From Streptomyces corynorhini (GTDB lineage Bacteria; Actinomycetota; Actinomycetes; Streptomycetales; Streptomycetaceae), in assembly GCF_003346515.1 (NCBI RefSeq), contig NZ_QQNA01000011.1, forward strand, positions 37,543 to 101,542: DNA of 64,000 nt, in the 5' to 3' direction. Numbering within the stretch: position 1 is the first letter of the stretch; each line of letters begins with the position of its first letter. Shown here piece after piece: positions 1 to 12,975 of the stretch. The position numbers and the translations under genes were made by a program. The notes under the pieces are model-generated. The model searched no databases. It had not been told where the DNA came from and was given only the letters and a program-made list of their open reading frames with translations.

Positions 1-1
1 G

Positions 2-301
2 GCGGTCGTCGAGGGTGGCCAGGTGCCGATGCTCGTCGGCGAGGTCGCCCGCGGCAAGGCCCTCGCGGTGGTCGTCGAGGCCGCCACGGTGACCGACACC
101 AACGGCAACCCGGTCGAGCTGGACGACGAGGACGACGACGCGGCCGAGGCCGCCGAGGCGTCCGCGGACGCCCCCGCCGTCGAAGCCACCGAGTCGGCCG
201 ACGCAGACAAGGACGCCGACAAGGCCGAGGCGAAGACGGCCGAGGCCACGACGGACGAGGCGAAGACGGACGAGGCGAAGGACGAGAAGGCCGGAGCCTG
301 A
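2..301 (+). CDS. tig: Trigger factor, C-terminal end (5' truncated by window)
   Basis: Ribosome-associated peptidyl-prolyl isomerase and chaperone; only the last 99 codons are in the window. The start lies upstream. The first 40 residues ([20 protein letters not shown]) match the end of the trigger factor C-terminal domain. They are followed by a strongly acidic, alanine-rich tail of about 60 residues with repeated TDEAK/AEAK units, as in actinobacterial trigger factors. It sits directly upstream of clpP1-clpP2-clpX, the usual bacterial tig-clp order, which supports the call. A GC-rich hairpin follows the stop. Confidence 0.9.
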   Translation, partial: AVVEGGQVPMLVGEVARGKALAVVVEAATVTDTNGNPVELDDEDDDAAEAAEASADAPAVEATESADADKDADKAEAKTAEATTDEAKTDEAKDEKAGA

Positions 302-324
302 GCGTCCCGCACCTCATGACTGGA

Positions 325-358
325 CGGGCCCCGGACGCGACCACGCGCCCGGGGCCCG
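325..358 (+). terminator. Hairpin terminator after tig
   Basis: A 10-bp perfect stem (325-334 with 349-358) closes on a 14-nt loop that can form a further 4-bp CGCG stem. It starts 24 nt after the tig stop. There is no U-tract, which is common for Streptomyces terminators. Confidence 0.55.
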
Positions 359-442
359 ACCTGTCCCGGCCCGCCGGGACAGGGAGCCGCCCGCCGGGCC
401 CAGGGAGGCCGCCAGGGGCCCGTCCCGGCCTCAACTACCTTG

Positions 443-456
443 CGCTCCCAGCGAAC
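443..456 (-). promoter_or_regulatory. ClgR-type operator ahead of clpP1
   Basis: The + strand reads CGC-TCCCA-GCGAAC, which is GTTCGC-N5-GCG on the - strand, the binding consensus reported for the Streptomyces regulator ClgR that activates clp and lon genes. A TAnnnT box (TAGGGT, 495-500) downstream could be the -10 of the clpP1 promoter. That would put the operator centre about 57 bp upstream of the start point, a normal place for an activator. The site match is seen directly; its function is inferred. Confidence 0.6.
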
Positions 457-587
457 AGCCACGGAAGCGGGATGGCGCCCGCCGACCAGCGCGTTAGGGT
501 CCATGAATACGAGGGCAGGGGAGTATCCCGTCCCCGGTACGAAGACGCTGAGACGGCCAAAGCCGTCAGAGACGAGCAGGTGTATAC

Positions 588-1205
588 GTGACGAATCTGA
601 TGCCTTACGCCGCCGGTGAGCCGTCCCTCGGTGGTGGCCTCGGCGACCAGGTCTACAGCCGGCTGCTCGGGGAGCGGATCATTTTCCTCGGCCAGCAGGT
701 CGACGACGACATCGCCAACAAGATCACGGCGCAGCTCCTCCTTCTCGCGGCCGAGCCCGACAAGGACATCTACCTCTACATCAACAGCCCCGGTGGGTCC
801 GTCACGGCCGGTATGGCCGTCTACGACACCATGCAGTACATCCCCAACGACGTCGTCACCATCGGGATGGGCATGGCGGCCTCCATGGGGCAGTTCCTGC
901 TGACCGGCGGCACCTCGGGCAAGCGGTTCGCGCTCCCCAACACCGACATCCTGATGCACCAGGGCTCCGCCGGTATCGGCGGTACGGCCTCGGACATCAA
1001 GATCCAGGCCGAGTACCTGCTCCGTACGAAGAAGCGCATGGCCGAGATCACGGCCCACCACTCGGGCCAGTCGATGGAAACGATCATCCGCGACGGCGAC
1101 CGCGACAAGTGGTTCACCGTCGAGGAGGCCAAGGAGTACGGCCTGATCGACGAGATCATCTCCGCTGCTTCGGGCGTTCCGGGCGGCGGCGGTACCGGGG
1201 CCTGA
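588..1205 (+). CDS. clpP1: ATP-dependent Clp protease proteolytic subunit ClpP1
   Basis: Serine peptidase subunit of the Clp protease; forms heptameric rings and degrades substrates unfolded by ClpX or ClpC in the cytoplasm. The 205 residues cover the whole family. The catalytic triad is visible as Ser99 (MGMAASMGQ), His124 (ILMHQGS) and Asp173 (DGDRDKWF), with the oxyanion-region motif INSPGGSV at 65-72. The GTG start at 588 gives the [13 protein letters not shown]-terminus typical of Streptomyces ClpP1; an ATG four codons in is possible. Next gene is clpP2, 72 nt away from its chosen start, consistent with a clpP1-clpP2 operon. A ClgR-type operator at 443-456 suggests activation by ClgR. 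Confidence 0.95.
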   Translation: MTNLMPYAAGEPSLGGGLGDQVYSRLLGERIIFLGQQVDDDIANKITAQLLLLAAEPDKDIYLYINSPGGSVTAGMAVYDTMQYIPNDVVTIGMGMAASMGQFLLTGGTSGKRFALPNTDILMHQGSAGIGGTASDIKIQAEYLLRTKKRMAEITAHHSGQSMETIIRDGDRDKWFTVEEAKEYGLIDEIISAASGVPGGGGTGA

Positions 1206-1277
1206 CGTACCCACGTACATCCGCCCCGCATCAGCCCGCCCAGCCCACTCGAACGCCACAGGATGGTGAACACTCCC

Positions 1278-1940
1278 ATGAACAACTACTCCGCGAGCGG
1301 CCTCTACTCCGGCCCGCAGGTGGACAACCGTTACGTCGTGCCGCGTTTCGTGGAGCGCACCTCACAGGGTGTGCGCGAGTACGACCCGTACGCCAAGCTC
1401 TTCGAGGAGCGTGTCATCTTCCTCGGTGTGCAGATCGACGACGCGTCGGCCAACGACGTCATGGCGCAGCTGCTGTGCCTGGAGTCGATGGACCCGGACC
1501 GTGACATCTCGATCTACATCAACAGCCCCGGCGGCTCGATGACGGCCCTCACGGCCATCTACGACACGATGCAGTTCGTGAAGCCCGACATCCAGACCGT
1601 GTGCATGGGCCAGGCCGCCTCGGCCGCCGCCGTCCTGCTCGCCGCCGGTTCCCCCGGCAAGCGCCTCGCGCTGCCGAACGCGCGCGTGCTGATCCACCAG
1701 CCGTCCAGCCAGACCGGCCGTGAGCAGCTCTCCGACCTGGAGATCGCGGCCAACGAGATCCTCCGGATGCGTTCGCAGCTGGAGGAGATGCTCGCCCGGC
1801 ACTCCACCACGCCGATCGAGAAGGTCCGCGACGACATCGAGCGCGACAAGATCCTCACGGCCGACGACGCGCTCGCGTACGGCCTGGTCGACCAGATCGT
1901 GTCGACCCGCAAGACGACGGCCGCCGCAGCGGCCGCCTGA
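1278..1940 (+). CDS. clpP2: ATP-dependent Clp protease proteolytic subunit ClpP2
   Basis: Second, non-identical ClpP subunit; in actinobacteria ClpP1 and ClpP2 form a mixed tetradecamer. Triad residues (numbered from 1278) are Ser115 (CMGQAASAA), His140 (VLIHQPSS) and Asp190 (ERDKILT). The N-terminal stretch [15 protein letters not shown] is typical of Streptomyces ClpP2. I chose ATG 1278 because an earlier in-frame ATG at 1263 has no spaced ribosome site (AGG touches it), whereas AGGATGG lies 11 nt before 1278. Starting at 1263 would add five residues. The end of the protein is a run of alanines. Confidence 0.93.
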   Translation: MNNYSASGLYSGPQVDNRYVVPRFVERTSQGVREYDPYAKLFEERVIFLGVQIDDASANDVMAQLLCLESMDPDRDISIYINSPGGSMTALTAIYDTMQFVKPDIQTVCMGQAASAAAVLLAAGSPGKRLALPNARVLIHQPSSQTGREQLSDLEIAANEILRMRSQLEEMLARHSTTPIEKVRDDIERDKILTADDALAYGLVDQIVSTRKTTAAAAAA

Positions 1941-2107
1941 CAACCCGGCGCCCTTGGCGCGGACTCGCACCGGTCGTCGCGGACAACCCCACGACCACGC
2001 GAACCGTGCCAAGGGGGGCCCGAACGGGGGCCCGAGCAAGGTACCGTCGGATATGAGGCACAGGAGCCGCTGAACCAAGCTGCTCCCAGGCGAAGGGGAA
2101 GCACCTC

Positions 2108-3400
<1,293 letters not shown>

Positions 3401-3419
3401 CGGCGCACCCACCGCACCA

Positions 3420-3462
3420 CACAGGGGCGCCCGGCCAGTGCGACTGGCCGGGCGCCCCTGTG
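3420..3462. terminator. Bidirectional terminator between clpX and the facing gene
   Basis: A perfect 20-bp stem (3420-3439 with 3443-3462) closed by a 3-nt loop lies between convergent clpX and the membrane protein gene at 3483, so it can serve both. Confidence 0.85.
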
Positions 3463-3482
3463 GTGTGTCGACCGCGCGCGGA

Positions 3483-4487
3483 TCAGGCCTTGGTGCGGGA
3501 GCTGTTGTAGAACTTGGCCGCCAGGTCGGCCACCTCGTCCTGCGGCGTGGTCTTGCCCGTGAGCAGCCCGGCCACGTCCCCGACCGAGACCACACCGACC
3601 GTGGAGTAGTCGGCCCAGATGCAGGTGGGCACCTCGAACTCCTTCGGGCCCTTCGACGCGGTCCCGTCGCCGTTCGGATTGGTGAACTTGATGTTCTGGC
3701 ACTTCATGAGCGCGCCGTCGAAACCGTCCGGTGTGACCAGCTTGGCCGTGCCGACCAGCTCGGCCTTGGTACCGGAGACCGAGTCCTCCTTGGTGACACC
3801 GTTGAAGGAGTTGTCGATGACCTTCGCCGGGTCGTCGACCTCTCCCCACCAGCCCTGCAGCGAGGCGGACTTCGCCGTCGCCCCGCTGCCCGCCGAGTAG
3901 GCGGCCGCGACCTGGGTGGGGTCCTTGACGCCCTCCGCCTCGATCTCGGACTTCTTGTCGCCGGTCAGCTTCTCGCTCTGGGGCTCCTGGGCGCGCTTGT
4001 ACGCGTCGACGGACTCCGTCGGCGTCAGTTTGTAGCCCTTCGTGCCGTCCGCGACGTCGCTGTTGCTGGCGCCGCCCGACGTGAGGAAGTACACCACGGT
4101 GCCGATCACCGCGAGCGCCACCACGGCCGCGCCGACGATCAGGCCCGTCTTCTTCTTCGGCGCGCCCTGCGGGGGCGGGTACGCGCCCCCGCCCCCGTCC
4201 CCGCCCCACTGCGGCTGCTGGCCGTAGGGGCCGGGCTGCGGGGGCTGCTGCTGGCCGTAGGGCCCGGCGGGCTGGCCCGGCTGCTGCTGCGGATAGCCGT
4301 ACCCCGGCGGCGGCGGGGGCTGCTGCGGCGGGACGCCCTGCGGGGCCTGGGGGGCCTGCGGCGGGTAACCGTAGCCGGGCTGGGGCTGGCCCTGCGGCTG
4401 CTGACCGTAAGGACCCGGCTGGCCGTACGGTCCCGGCTGCTGCGGCTGCTGCTGCCCTCCGTACGGTCCCGGCTGGTTGTAGCTCAT
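3483..4487 (-). CDS. Pro/Gln/Gly-rich single-pass membrane protein of unknown function
   Basis: 334 residues. Residues 1-110 are low complexity, rich in P, Q, G and Y with repeated PGPYGQ and PQ units. A KKK stop-transfer cluster at 111-113 precedes one transmembrane helix (about 114-136). The remaining 200 residues would be extracytoplasmic and contain three cysteines. Orientation with a cytoplasmic Pro/Gln tail follows from the positive-inside rule. I recognise no enzymatic motif. Proteins of this layout are common in Streptomyces, and this one lies between clpX and valS. The ATG start at 4487 is preceded by an AGGGG ribosome site at suitable spacing. It converges on clpX across a shared terminator. 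Confidence 0.8.
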   Translation of the reverse strand: MSYNQPGPYGGQQQPQQPGPYGQPGPYGQQPQGQPQPGYGYPPQAPQAPQGVPPQQPPPPPGYGYPQQQPGQPAGPYGQQQPPQPGPYGQQPQWGGDGGGGAYPPPQGAPKKKTGLIVGAAVVALAVIGTVVYFLTSGGASNSDVADGTKGYKLTPTESVDAYKRAQEPQSEKLTGDKKSEIEAEGVKDPTQVAAAYSAGSGATAKSASLQGWWGEVDDPAKVIDNSFNGVTKEDSVSGTKAELVGTAKLVTPDGFDGALMKCQNIKFTNPNGDGTASKGPKEFEVPTCIWADYSTVGVVSVGDVAGLLTGKTTPQDEVADLAAKFYNSSRTKA

Positions 4488-4587
4488 GTGTGCAGTCCCC
4501 TGTCAGATGTTTATGCGTTTCGAACATCCTGACCTAACGGGAGGCCGCCGAGGGCTCCGGGGGCCGCACCGTTACGGAACAACCCGT

Positions 4588-4617
4588 TTCAATACACAGC
4601 TGTGACACCTCTAAACT
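4588..4617 (+). promoter_or_regulatory. Predicted valS promoter giving a leaderless mRNA
   Basis: A TAAACT -10 box (4612-4617) lies 8 nt before the GTG of valS, with TTCAAT at 4588-4593 as a weak -35 (18-nt spacer). No Shine-Dalgarno precedes the GTG. Translation of a leaderless transcript fits both facts. Confidence 0.5.
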
Positions 4618-4624
4618 GAGCCCC

Positions 4625-7273
<2,649 letters not shown>

Positions 7274-7285
7274 CGCCTCCCGGAC

Positions 7286-7325
7286 CGCGCACGGCCCCCG
7301 GCCCACCGGCCGGGGGCCGTGCGCG
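7286..7325 (+). terminator. Terminator after valS
   Basis: Perfect 18-bp GC-rich stem (7286-7303 with 7308-7325) and a CACC tetraloop, starting 12 nt after the valS stop. Confidence 0.8.
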
Positions 7326-7379
7326 TGCCCGGTTCGTTACGGGACGGGGCGCGCCGGGACCGCTGTCGGTGGTCCTCCG

Positions 7380-7385
7380 TAGACT
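7380..7385 (+). promoter_or_regulatory. Predicted -10 box of a leaderless folC transcript
   Basis: TAGACT ends exactly 7 nt before the folC GTG, so the predicted start point is the G of the start codon. A GGGACC at 7356-7361 could be a poor -35. No spaced Shine-Dalgarno is present. Confidence 0.45.
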
Positions 7386-7391
7386 GGGGGC

Positions 7392-8906
7392 GTGAGTGAG
7401 CAGCGTCCTTCCGACCAGCCCGGCGAGCCCGACGATTTCGACGAGATCGTCGCCGCCGCGACCGACCGAGACCCCGACCTCGCGGTGATCGAGGCCGGCA
7501 GCCGCACCCTGCGCGCCCAGGCGGGTCCGCCCGCAGGTGACGACGTGCCGGGCCGCCCGGAGGACCCGGAGGTGGACAAGGCGCTGCGCGCCGTGGAGCG
7601 GCAGCTCGCGGAGCGCTGGGGCGAGACGAAGCTCGACCCTTCGCTGGTGCGGATCGCCGCGCTGATGGACGTGCTGGGGGAGCCCCAGCACGCCTACCCG
7701 TCGATCCACATCACGGGGACGAACGGCAAGACGTCCACCGCCCGCATGATCGAGGCGCTGCTCAGCGCGTTCGAGCTGCGCACCGGCCGCTACACCAGCC
7801 CGCACGTCCAGTCGCTCACCGAGCGGATCAGCCTGGACGGCGCCCCGGTCTCCGCCGAGCGGTTCATCGAGACGTACGCGGACATCAAGCCGTACGTCGA
7901 GATGGTCGACGCGGCGCAGGAGCACCGGCTCTCCTACTTCGAGGTGCTCACCGGCATGGCGTACGCGGCGTTCGCCGACGCCCCGGTGGATGTCGCGGTG
8001 GTCGAGGTCGGCATGGGCGGCAGCTGGGACGCGACGAACGTCATCGACGCCTCGGTCGCCGTCGTCACCCCGATCGACCTGGACCACACGGACCGGCTCG
8101 GCTCCACCCCCGGCGAGATCGCCGGGGAGAAGTCCGGGATCATCAAGCGGGGCTCGACGGTGATCCTGGCGCAGCAGCCGGTGGACGCCGCGCAGGTCCT
8201 GCTCAAGAAGGCCGTCGACGTGGATGCGACGGTCGCCCGCTCGGGCATGGAGTTCGGTGTGGTCGCGCGCGAGATCGCGGTCGGCGGCCAGCTGCTGACC
8301 CTGCGCGGTCTCGGCGGCGAGTACGAGCAGGTCTTCCTGCCGCTGTACGGCGCGCACCAGGCGCACAACGCGGCGGTGGCGCTCGCCGCCGTGGAGGCGT
8401 TCTTCGGTATCGGCGCCGAGCAGGCCCGCCCGCTGGACATGGAGACCGTCCGCAAGGCGTTCGCCGCGGTCACCTCGCCGGGCCGGCTCGAAGTGGTCAG
8501 GCGCTCCCCGACGGTGGTGCTGGACGCCGCGCACAACCCGGCGGGCGCGCGGGCGGCGGCCGACGCCGTCACCGAGTCCTTCGGTTTCAGCCGGCTGATC
8601 GGCGTGCTCGGCTCCCTGGGCAAGAAGGACGTGCGCGGGGTGCTCGAAGCGCTGGAGCCGATCTGTACGGAGCTGGTGGTCACGCAGAACTCCAGCCACC
8701 GCGCGATGGACGTGGACGAGCTGGCGGCCGTCGCCGTCGAGGTCTTCGGCGAGGACCGCGTCCAGGTGGAGGCGCGGCTCGACGACGCGCTGGAGGCGGC
8801 GATCACGCTGGCCGAGGAGGAGTCCGAGTTCGCCGGCGCCGGAGTGCTGGTGACGGGCTCGGTCATTACGGTCGGCGAGGCCCGGCTGCTGCTGAAGAGG
8901 GGCTGA
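7392..8906 (+). CDS. folC: Bifunctional folylpolyglutamate synthase/dihydrofolate synthase
   Basis: Adds glutamate to dihydropteroate and folates in the cytoplasm. 504 residues. The Mur-ligase-like ATP-binding loop HITGTNGKTST lies at about 106-116, the family motif TSPHVQSLTERI follows, and DAAHNPAGARA marks the C-terminal glutamate-ligase domain. The first 65 residues are an acidic, poorly structured extension ahead of the conserved core; bacterial FolC is usually about 420-450 residues. The start is supported by a -10 box 7 nt upstream. The DUF4233 gene begins 5 nt after the stop, so the two are probably one operon. Confidence 0.93.
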   Translation: MSEQRPSDQPGEPDDFDEIVAAATDRDPDLAVIEAGSRTLRAQAGPPAGDDVPGRPEDPEVDKALRAVERQLAERWGETKLDPSLVRIAALMDVLGEPQHAYPSIHITGTNGKTSTARMIEALLSAFELRTGRYTSPHVQSLTERISLDGAPVSAERFIETYADIKPYVEMVDAAQEHRLSYFEVLTGMAYAAFADAPVDVAVVEVGMGGSWDATNVIDASVAVVTPIDLDHTDRLGSTPGEIAGEKSGIIKRGSTVILAQQPVDAAQVLLKKAVDVDATVARSGMEFGVVAREIAVGGQLLTLRGLGGEYEQVFLPLYGAHQAHNAAVALAAVEAFFGIGAEQARPLDMETVRKAFAAVTSPGRLEVVRRSPTVVLDAAHNPAGARAAADAVTESFGFSRLIGVLGSLGKKDVRGVLEALEPICTELVVTQNSSHRAMDVDELAAVAVEVFGEDRVQVEARLDDALEAAITLAEEESEFAGAGVLVTGSVITVGEARLLLKRG

Positions 8907-8911
8907 ATCCC

Positions 8912-9271
8912 ATGCGAACGCTCTGCGCGTCCACCCTGATCGGTGAGTTCTTCGTGATCGGCTTCGCCGGTCTGGTCGCCATGAAGTCGGACGACCTGTC
9001 GATGGGCACGGTCTGGACGGTCTGCGGCGTCGGCATGCTGCTCTCCGTGGTGCTGTGCGGGATGGTCACCCGGCCCGGCGGGGTGCGGCTGGGCTGGGCC
9101 TTCCAGATCCTGCTGATCGCCAGCGGCTTCGTGGTCCCCGCGATGTTCGTGCTCGGCCTGATCTTCTCGGTGCTCTGGTGGGCCTCGGTCCACTACGGCC
9201 GCAGGATCGACGAGGCGAAGGCCCGCTGGGCGGCGCAGGCGGGGGCGGAGACCGGCGCGGGAGCCGCGTAG
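8912..9271 (+). CDS. DUF4233 family membrane protein
   Basis: 119-residue integral membrane protein with three or four hydrophobic helices (about 5-24, 33-52 and a long stretch 60-95) and a charged C-terminal tail. Small proteins of this family typically sit immediately after folC in actinobacteria, as here, 5 nt downstream. Function unknown. An AGAGGGG ribosome site precedes the ATG. Whether it relates to folate uptake or retention is not known. Confidence 0.85.
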   Translation: MRTLCASTLIGEFFVIGFAGLVAMKSDDLSMGTVWTVCGVGMLLSVVLCGMVTRPGGVRLGWAFQILLIASGFVVPAMFVLGLIFSVLWWASVHYGRRIDEAKARWAAQAGAETGAGAA

Positions 9272-9358
9272 TCCTGGGTCCGGGGCGGGTCGGGACCGGT
9301 GCCGGGGGCCCGGTAATCTCAGCCCACCGCACTCTTTTGGCTGCAAGGAGCCGCACAC

Positions 9359-9772
9359 ATGACCCAGCGCACTCTCGTCCTTCTCAAGCCGGACGCCGTC
9401 CGCCGCGGACTCGTGGGCGAGATCATCGGCCGCATCGAGCGCAAGGCGGGCTGGACCGTCAGCGCGCTGGAGATGCGCACGCTCGACCAGGACACGCTGG
9501 AGCAGCACTACGGCGAGCACAAGGGCAAGCCCTTCTACGAGCCGCTCGTCGCCTTCATGGCCTCGGGCCCCGTGGTCGCCCTGGTCGTCGACGGCGAGCG
9601 GGTCATCGAGGGGGTACGCGCGCTGTCCGGTCCGACTGACCCGATCGCCGCGGCCCCCGGGTCCATCCGGGGGGATTTCGGCACCATCGTCCGGGAGAAC
9701 CTGATTCACGCCTCGGACTCCGAGGAGTCCGCCATTCGGGAACTTAAAATCTTCTTCCCGGGACTTTCCTGA
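9359..9772 (+). CDS. ndk: Nucleoside diphosphate kinase
   Basis: Transfers the gamma phosphate between nucleoside triphosphates and diphosphates through a phosphohistidine. 137 residues, standard length. The active-site histidine is His117 in NLIHASDS, and RTLVLLKPDAV is the family N-terminus. AAGGAG lies 9 nt before the ATG. A hairpin with a short T-run follows the stop. Confidence 0.97.
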   Translation: MTQRTLVLLKPDAVRRGLVGEIIGRIERKAGWTVSALEMRTLDQDTLEQHYGEHKGKPFYEPLVAFMASGPVVALVVDGERVIEGVRALSGPTDPIAAAPGSIRGDFGTIVRENLIHASDSEESAIRELKIFFPGLS

Positions 9773-9805
9773 CCTACTGTCAGCCAAACGGCGCTGACGA
9801 CCTGG

Positions 9806-9832
9806 GGCGACCGAAGGAATTCGGTCGCCTTT
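9806..9832 (+). terminator. Intrinsic terminator after ndk
   Basis: 10-bp perfect stem (9806-9815 with 9820-9829), GGAA tetraloop, followed by TTT. Confidence 0.8.
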
Positions 9833-10008
9833 GGGCATATCTAGGCCACTTCCGGGAACGCATCGCACCGACACTTCGTCACCCTTATTGAGGTGGGCCA
9901 GCGCGCCGCCGCCCTTCCGGCGGCACTACGATGGAAACCTCCACGCCAAAGCACCCACCTCGCCATCCTGAAAAGCCATCAACGCTTGGGAAGGCCAGAC
10001 GCATCCTC

Positions 10009-11040
10009 ATGGGGAACAACATGTCGTTCATCGGCCGTGACATGGCTGTCGACCTCGGGACCGCCAACACGCTGGTGTACGTCAGGGGCCGGGGCATCGT
10101 GCTCAACGAGCCGTCCGTGGTCGCCATCAACACCAACACGGGCGGCATTCTCGCGGTCGGCTCCGAGGCGAAGAAGATGATCGGCCGGACGCCCGGCAAT
10201 ATCGTCGCCGTCCGGCCGCTGAAGGACGGCGTGATCGCCGACTTCGAAATCACCGAGCGCATGCTGCGCTACTTCATCCTGAAGATCCACAAGCGCCGCT
10301 ACCTCGCCCGCCCCCGTGTCGTCGTCTGCGTGCCCTCCGGCATCACCGGAGTCGAGCGCCGCGCCGTCATCGAGGCGTCCACCCAGGCCGGCGCGCGCCA
10401 GGTGCACATCATCGAGGAGCCCATGGCCGCCGCCATCGGCTCCGGCCTCCCCGTCCACGAGGCGACCGGCAACATGGTCGTCGACATCGGCGGCGGCACC
10501 ACCGAGGTCGCGGTGATCTCGCTCGGCGGGATCGTCACCGCGCAGTCCATCCGGGTGGCCGGCGACGAGCTGGACAACGCGATCATCCAGCACGTCAAGA
10601 AGGAGTACTCGCTCCTCCTCGGCGAGCGGACCGCCGAAAGCATCAAGATCACCATCGGGTCGGCCTACGACCTGGACAAGGACGAGCACACCGAGATCCG
10701 CGGCCGCGACCTGGTCTCCGGCCTGCCGAAGACCGTCGTCATCTCCGCCGCCGAGGTCCGCAAGGCCATCGAGGAGCCGGTCAACGCGATCGTCGACGCG
10801 GTGAAGACCACGCTCGACAAGTGCCCGCCCGAGCTGTCCGGCGATGTGATGGACCGCGGGATCGTGCTCACCGGCGGCGGCGCCCTGCTGCGCGGCCTGG
10901 ACGAGCGGCTGCGCCGCGAGACCGGGATGCCCATCCACATCGCCGAGGATCCGCTGGACTCCGTCGCGCTCGGATCCGGCAAGTGCGTCGAGGAGTTCGA
11001 GGCGCTCCAGCAGGTGCTGGACGCGCAGCCCCGCCGTTAG
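10009..11040 (+). CDS. mreB: Rod-shape/sporulation actin homologue MreB
   Basis: Bacterial actin that organises wall synthesis; in Streptomyces its main reported role is in spore-wall formation. Residues [14 protein letters not shown] form the phosphate-1 loop, [16 protein letters not shown] phosphate-2 and LTGGGALL the adenosine motif. ATG 10009 gives 343 residues. ATG 10021 ([11 protein letters not shown]) is also possible and has GGGGA 5 nt upstream. The reading frame stays open up to 9931 but that extension is basic, unlike MreB, and I reject it. It is the first gene of mreB-mreC-mreD-pbp2-rodA. The 176-nt upstream gap after the ndk terminator should hold the promoter. Confidence 0.95.
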   Translation: MGNNMSFIGRDMAVDLGTANTLVYVRGRGIVLNEPSVVAINTNTGGILAVGSEAKKMIGRTPGNIVAVRPLKDGVIADFEITERMLRYFILKIHKRRYLARPRVVVCVPSGITGVERRAVIEASTQAGARQVHIIEEPMAAAIGSGLPVHEATGNMVVDIGGGTTEVAVISLGGIVTAQSIRVAGDELDNAIIQHVKKEYSLLLGERTAESIKITIGSAYDLDKDEHTEIRGRDLVSGLPKTVVISAAEVRKAIEEPVNAIVDAVKTTLDKCPPELSGDVMDRGIVLTGGGALLRGLDERLRRETGMPIHIAEDPLDSVALGSGKCVEEFEALQQVLDAQPRR

Positions 11041-11117
11041 CCCAGGCGACTTCGAGTGCGGCGGATCGTTGGTACACAGGCAGAATCATTCCTACGAGGA
11101 AGGCACGGCCGCCGCAC

Positions 11118-12206
11118 GTGAGGGACACACGAGAGAGCCGTCTGCTCCTGGTGCTGCTGATCGCCATCGCGTTCGCCCTGATCACCGTGGACATCCGCGG
11201 GGGTGAGGACTCCCCGGTCGACGGCGCGCGGCAGGCCGCCGCGACGGTCTTCGGACCGGTGGAGAACGGGGTGGCGTCAGCGGTCAACCCGGTCGGCAAC
11301 GCCATAGGAGCCGTACGGGACTCCGGCGCGCGCCACGACCGGATCGCCGCGCTCCAGCGGGAGAACACCGCGCTCAAGCAGCGGCTCGGCAGCGACGACC
11401 GCAACCGCAGCCGGGTGCGCGAGCTGGACAAGATGCTCAAGGCGGCCGGCGCCGGCCAGTACGGCATCAAGGGCGCCCAGGTCATCGCCATAGGAGCGGC
11501 CCAGGGCTTCTCCTGGACCGTCACCATCGACATGGGCCGCGCCGACGGCGTCAAGCGCGACATGACCGTCATCAACGGCGAGGGGCTCGTCGGCCGCGTC
11601 ACCACCGTCGGCCCGAACACCGCGACCATCCTGCTCGCCAACGACCCGGGCTTCACCGTCGGTACGCGGATGGAGGGCAACGACGAGCTGGGCTTCGCCA
11701 CCGGACAGGGCGACCGGCCGCTCTCCGTACAGCTCCTCAACGGCAAGGCCAAGATCAAGAAGGGCGACCGGCTGGTCACATTCGGCTCCAGCAAGGACAA
11801 GCCCTTCGTGCCCGGCGTCCCGGTCGGCGAGGTCGTCCGCGTGGACCCGTCCGGCGGCGATCTGACCCGTACCCTCTCGGTACGGCCCTTCGTCGGCTTC
11901 ACCAAGCTCGACATCGTCGGTGTCGTCGTGGAAGCGCCCCGGCAGGACCCGCGCGACACGGTGCTGCCCCCCAAGTCCAAGCCCGTTCCCACCCCCACCG
12001 TCACCGTCACGGTCACCCCGTCCCCGAACGGCAACGCCGAGCTGAACCCCAACGGCGAGGCCGACCCCGAGGCCGTCGGAGCCGTCACCGGCGACACCTC
12101 CGCACCCGCCGTCGCCGACGGCCGGCCCGACGGCAGACCCGACGCGCAGACACCCGGCGGCGATGGCCGGGCGGACGGCGACGGCCCGGCAGACGAGCAG
12201 GAATAG
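11118..12206 (+). CDS. mreC: Rod shape-determining protein MreC
   Basis: Bitopic membrane protein linking MreB to periplasmic wall enzymes. From GTG 11118 it has 362 residues: a short cytoplasmic start, a transmembrane helix (about 8-24), a coiled coil (HDRIAALQRENTALKQRL, about 73-90), the two beta-barrel MreC domain (about 110-275), then an 85-residue proline- and glycine-rich tail (PVPTPTVTVTVTPSPNGN) that is disordered. An open frame extends upstream into mreB but lacks MreC character. GAGGAAGG lies 14 nt before the start, a long spacing. It follows mreB by 77 nt and precedes mreD by 11 nt. Confidence 0.92.
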   Translation: MRDTRESRLLLVLLIAIAFALITVDIRGGEDSPVDGARQAAATVFGPVENGVASAVNPVGNAIGAVRDSGARHDRIAALQRENTALKQRLGSDDRNRSRVRELDKMLKAAGAGQYGIKGAQVIAIGAAQGFSWTVTIDMGRADGVKRDMTVINGEGLVGRVTTVGPNTATILLANDPGFTVGTRMEGNDELGFATGQGDRPLSVQLLNGKAKIKKGDRLVTFGSSKDKPFVPGVPVGEVVRVDPSGGDLTRTLSVRPFVGFTKLDIVGVVVEAPRQDPRDTVLPPKSKPVPTPTVTVTVTPSPNGNAELNPNGEADPEAVGAVTGDTSAPAVADGRPDGRPDAQTPGGDGRADGDGPADEQE

Positions 12207-12217
12207 AGCTGATCCCC

Positions 12218-12886
12218 ATGCGCTTCAACCGGATTCTGCTCTCGGTCACGCTGGTCGTGGTCGCCCTGGTGGTCCAGGTGTCCGTCCTCGCCCGGCTCCA
12301 GCTCCCCGGCGCCGTACCCGACCTGGTGCTCCTGGTCGTGCTCGCCCTGGCCTTCGTGTACGGGCATGTCAGCGGCGCGCTCATCGGCTTCGGCGCGGGC
12401 CTGCTGGCCGATCTGGCGCCGCCCGCCGACCACGCCGCCGGCCGCTACGCCCTGGTGCTCTGCGTGATCGGCTATCTGGCCGGTCTGGTACGCCCCGAGA
12501 AGGGCCAGCTGCGCTCGGCGTTCGTCCCGATGGCAGCGGTCGTCGCGGCGGCCCTCGGCTCGACCCTGCTCTACGCGGGCGTGGGCGCTCTCGTCGGGGA
12601 CACCGCCGCCCGCCATGTCGGCCTGGCCGGACTGCTGTTCACCGCCGTCGTCTACGATCTCCTGCTCGCGCCGTTCACCGTCCCGCTGGTGATGTGGCTG
12701 GCCAGACGCGCCGACAACGATCCGCTCGCCGAGTCGGGCGGCGGTGCCGGCAGCGATGTCGCGGCGGGCTGGATCACCAGCGGCACCGGTCTGCGCATCG
12801 GCGGCCAGCGCGGCGGTCTGCGCCTCAAGGCGGCCCGCGGCCGCGCCGCGCGCGCAGGCCGTATCAAGGGGGTCAAGCGCCTGTGA
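12218..12886 (+). CDS. mreD: Rod shape-determining protein MreD
   Basis: 222-residue integral membrane protein with five or six helices between residues 5 and 165, containing the characteristic PDLVLLVVLALAF and GFGAGLLADLAPP segments. A basic C-terminal tail of about 55 residues (RGRAARAGRIKGVKRL at the end) would be cytoplasmic. It is the third gene of the mre operon. Its TGA overlaps the GTG of a 30-codon ORF at 12883, and that ORF's TGA overlaps the pbp2 ATG. Confidence 0.92.
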   Translation: MRFNRILLSVTLVVVALVVQVSVLARLQLPGAVPDLVLLVVLALAFVYGHVSGALIGFGAGLLADLAPPADHAAGRYALVLCVIGYLAGLVRPEKGQLRSAFVPMAAVVAAALGSTLLYAGVGALVGDTAARHVGLAGLLFTAVVYDLLLAPFTVPLVMWLARRADNDPLAESGGGAGSDVAAGWITSGTGLRIGGQRGGLRLKAARGRAARAGRIKGVKRL

Positions 12887-12975
12887 GCACACCGCCCGTG
12901 AGCGCGCCGCCGCTGCCCACCCCCGCCCCCTCGCCCGTCACCACCCTTCCCACGAGGGGCCCTTCGCAGCCATGA
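12883..12975 (+). CDS. 30-codon proline-rich ORF overlapping both mreD and pbp2
   Basis: GTG at 12883 overlaps the mreD stop (GTGA), and the TGA at 12973-12975 overlaps the pbp2 start (ATGA). The product would be MSTPPVSAPPLPTPAPSPVT followed by TLPTRGPSQP, with 11 prolines in 30 residues including two PP pairs. AAGGGGG lies 11 nt before the GTG. It is too short to judge by homology. The double overlap suggests a relay that lets ribosomes finishing mreD reach pbp2, but it could be a chance open frame. Confidence 0.45.
   Translation: MSTPPVSAPPLPTPAPSPVTTLPTRGPSQP

Noticed and set aside
4488..4624. T-box riboswitch ahead of valS
   Set aside because: The gap is only 137 nt, lacks a T-box sequence and antiterminator, and the mRNA appears to be leaderless.
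9931..10008. N-terminal extension of MreB to ATG 9931
   Set aside because: The extra residues are proline- and lysine-rich, unlike any MreB, and better-placed starts exist at 10009 and 10021.
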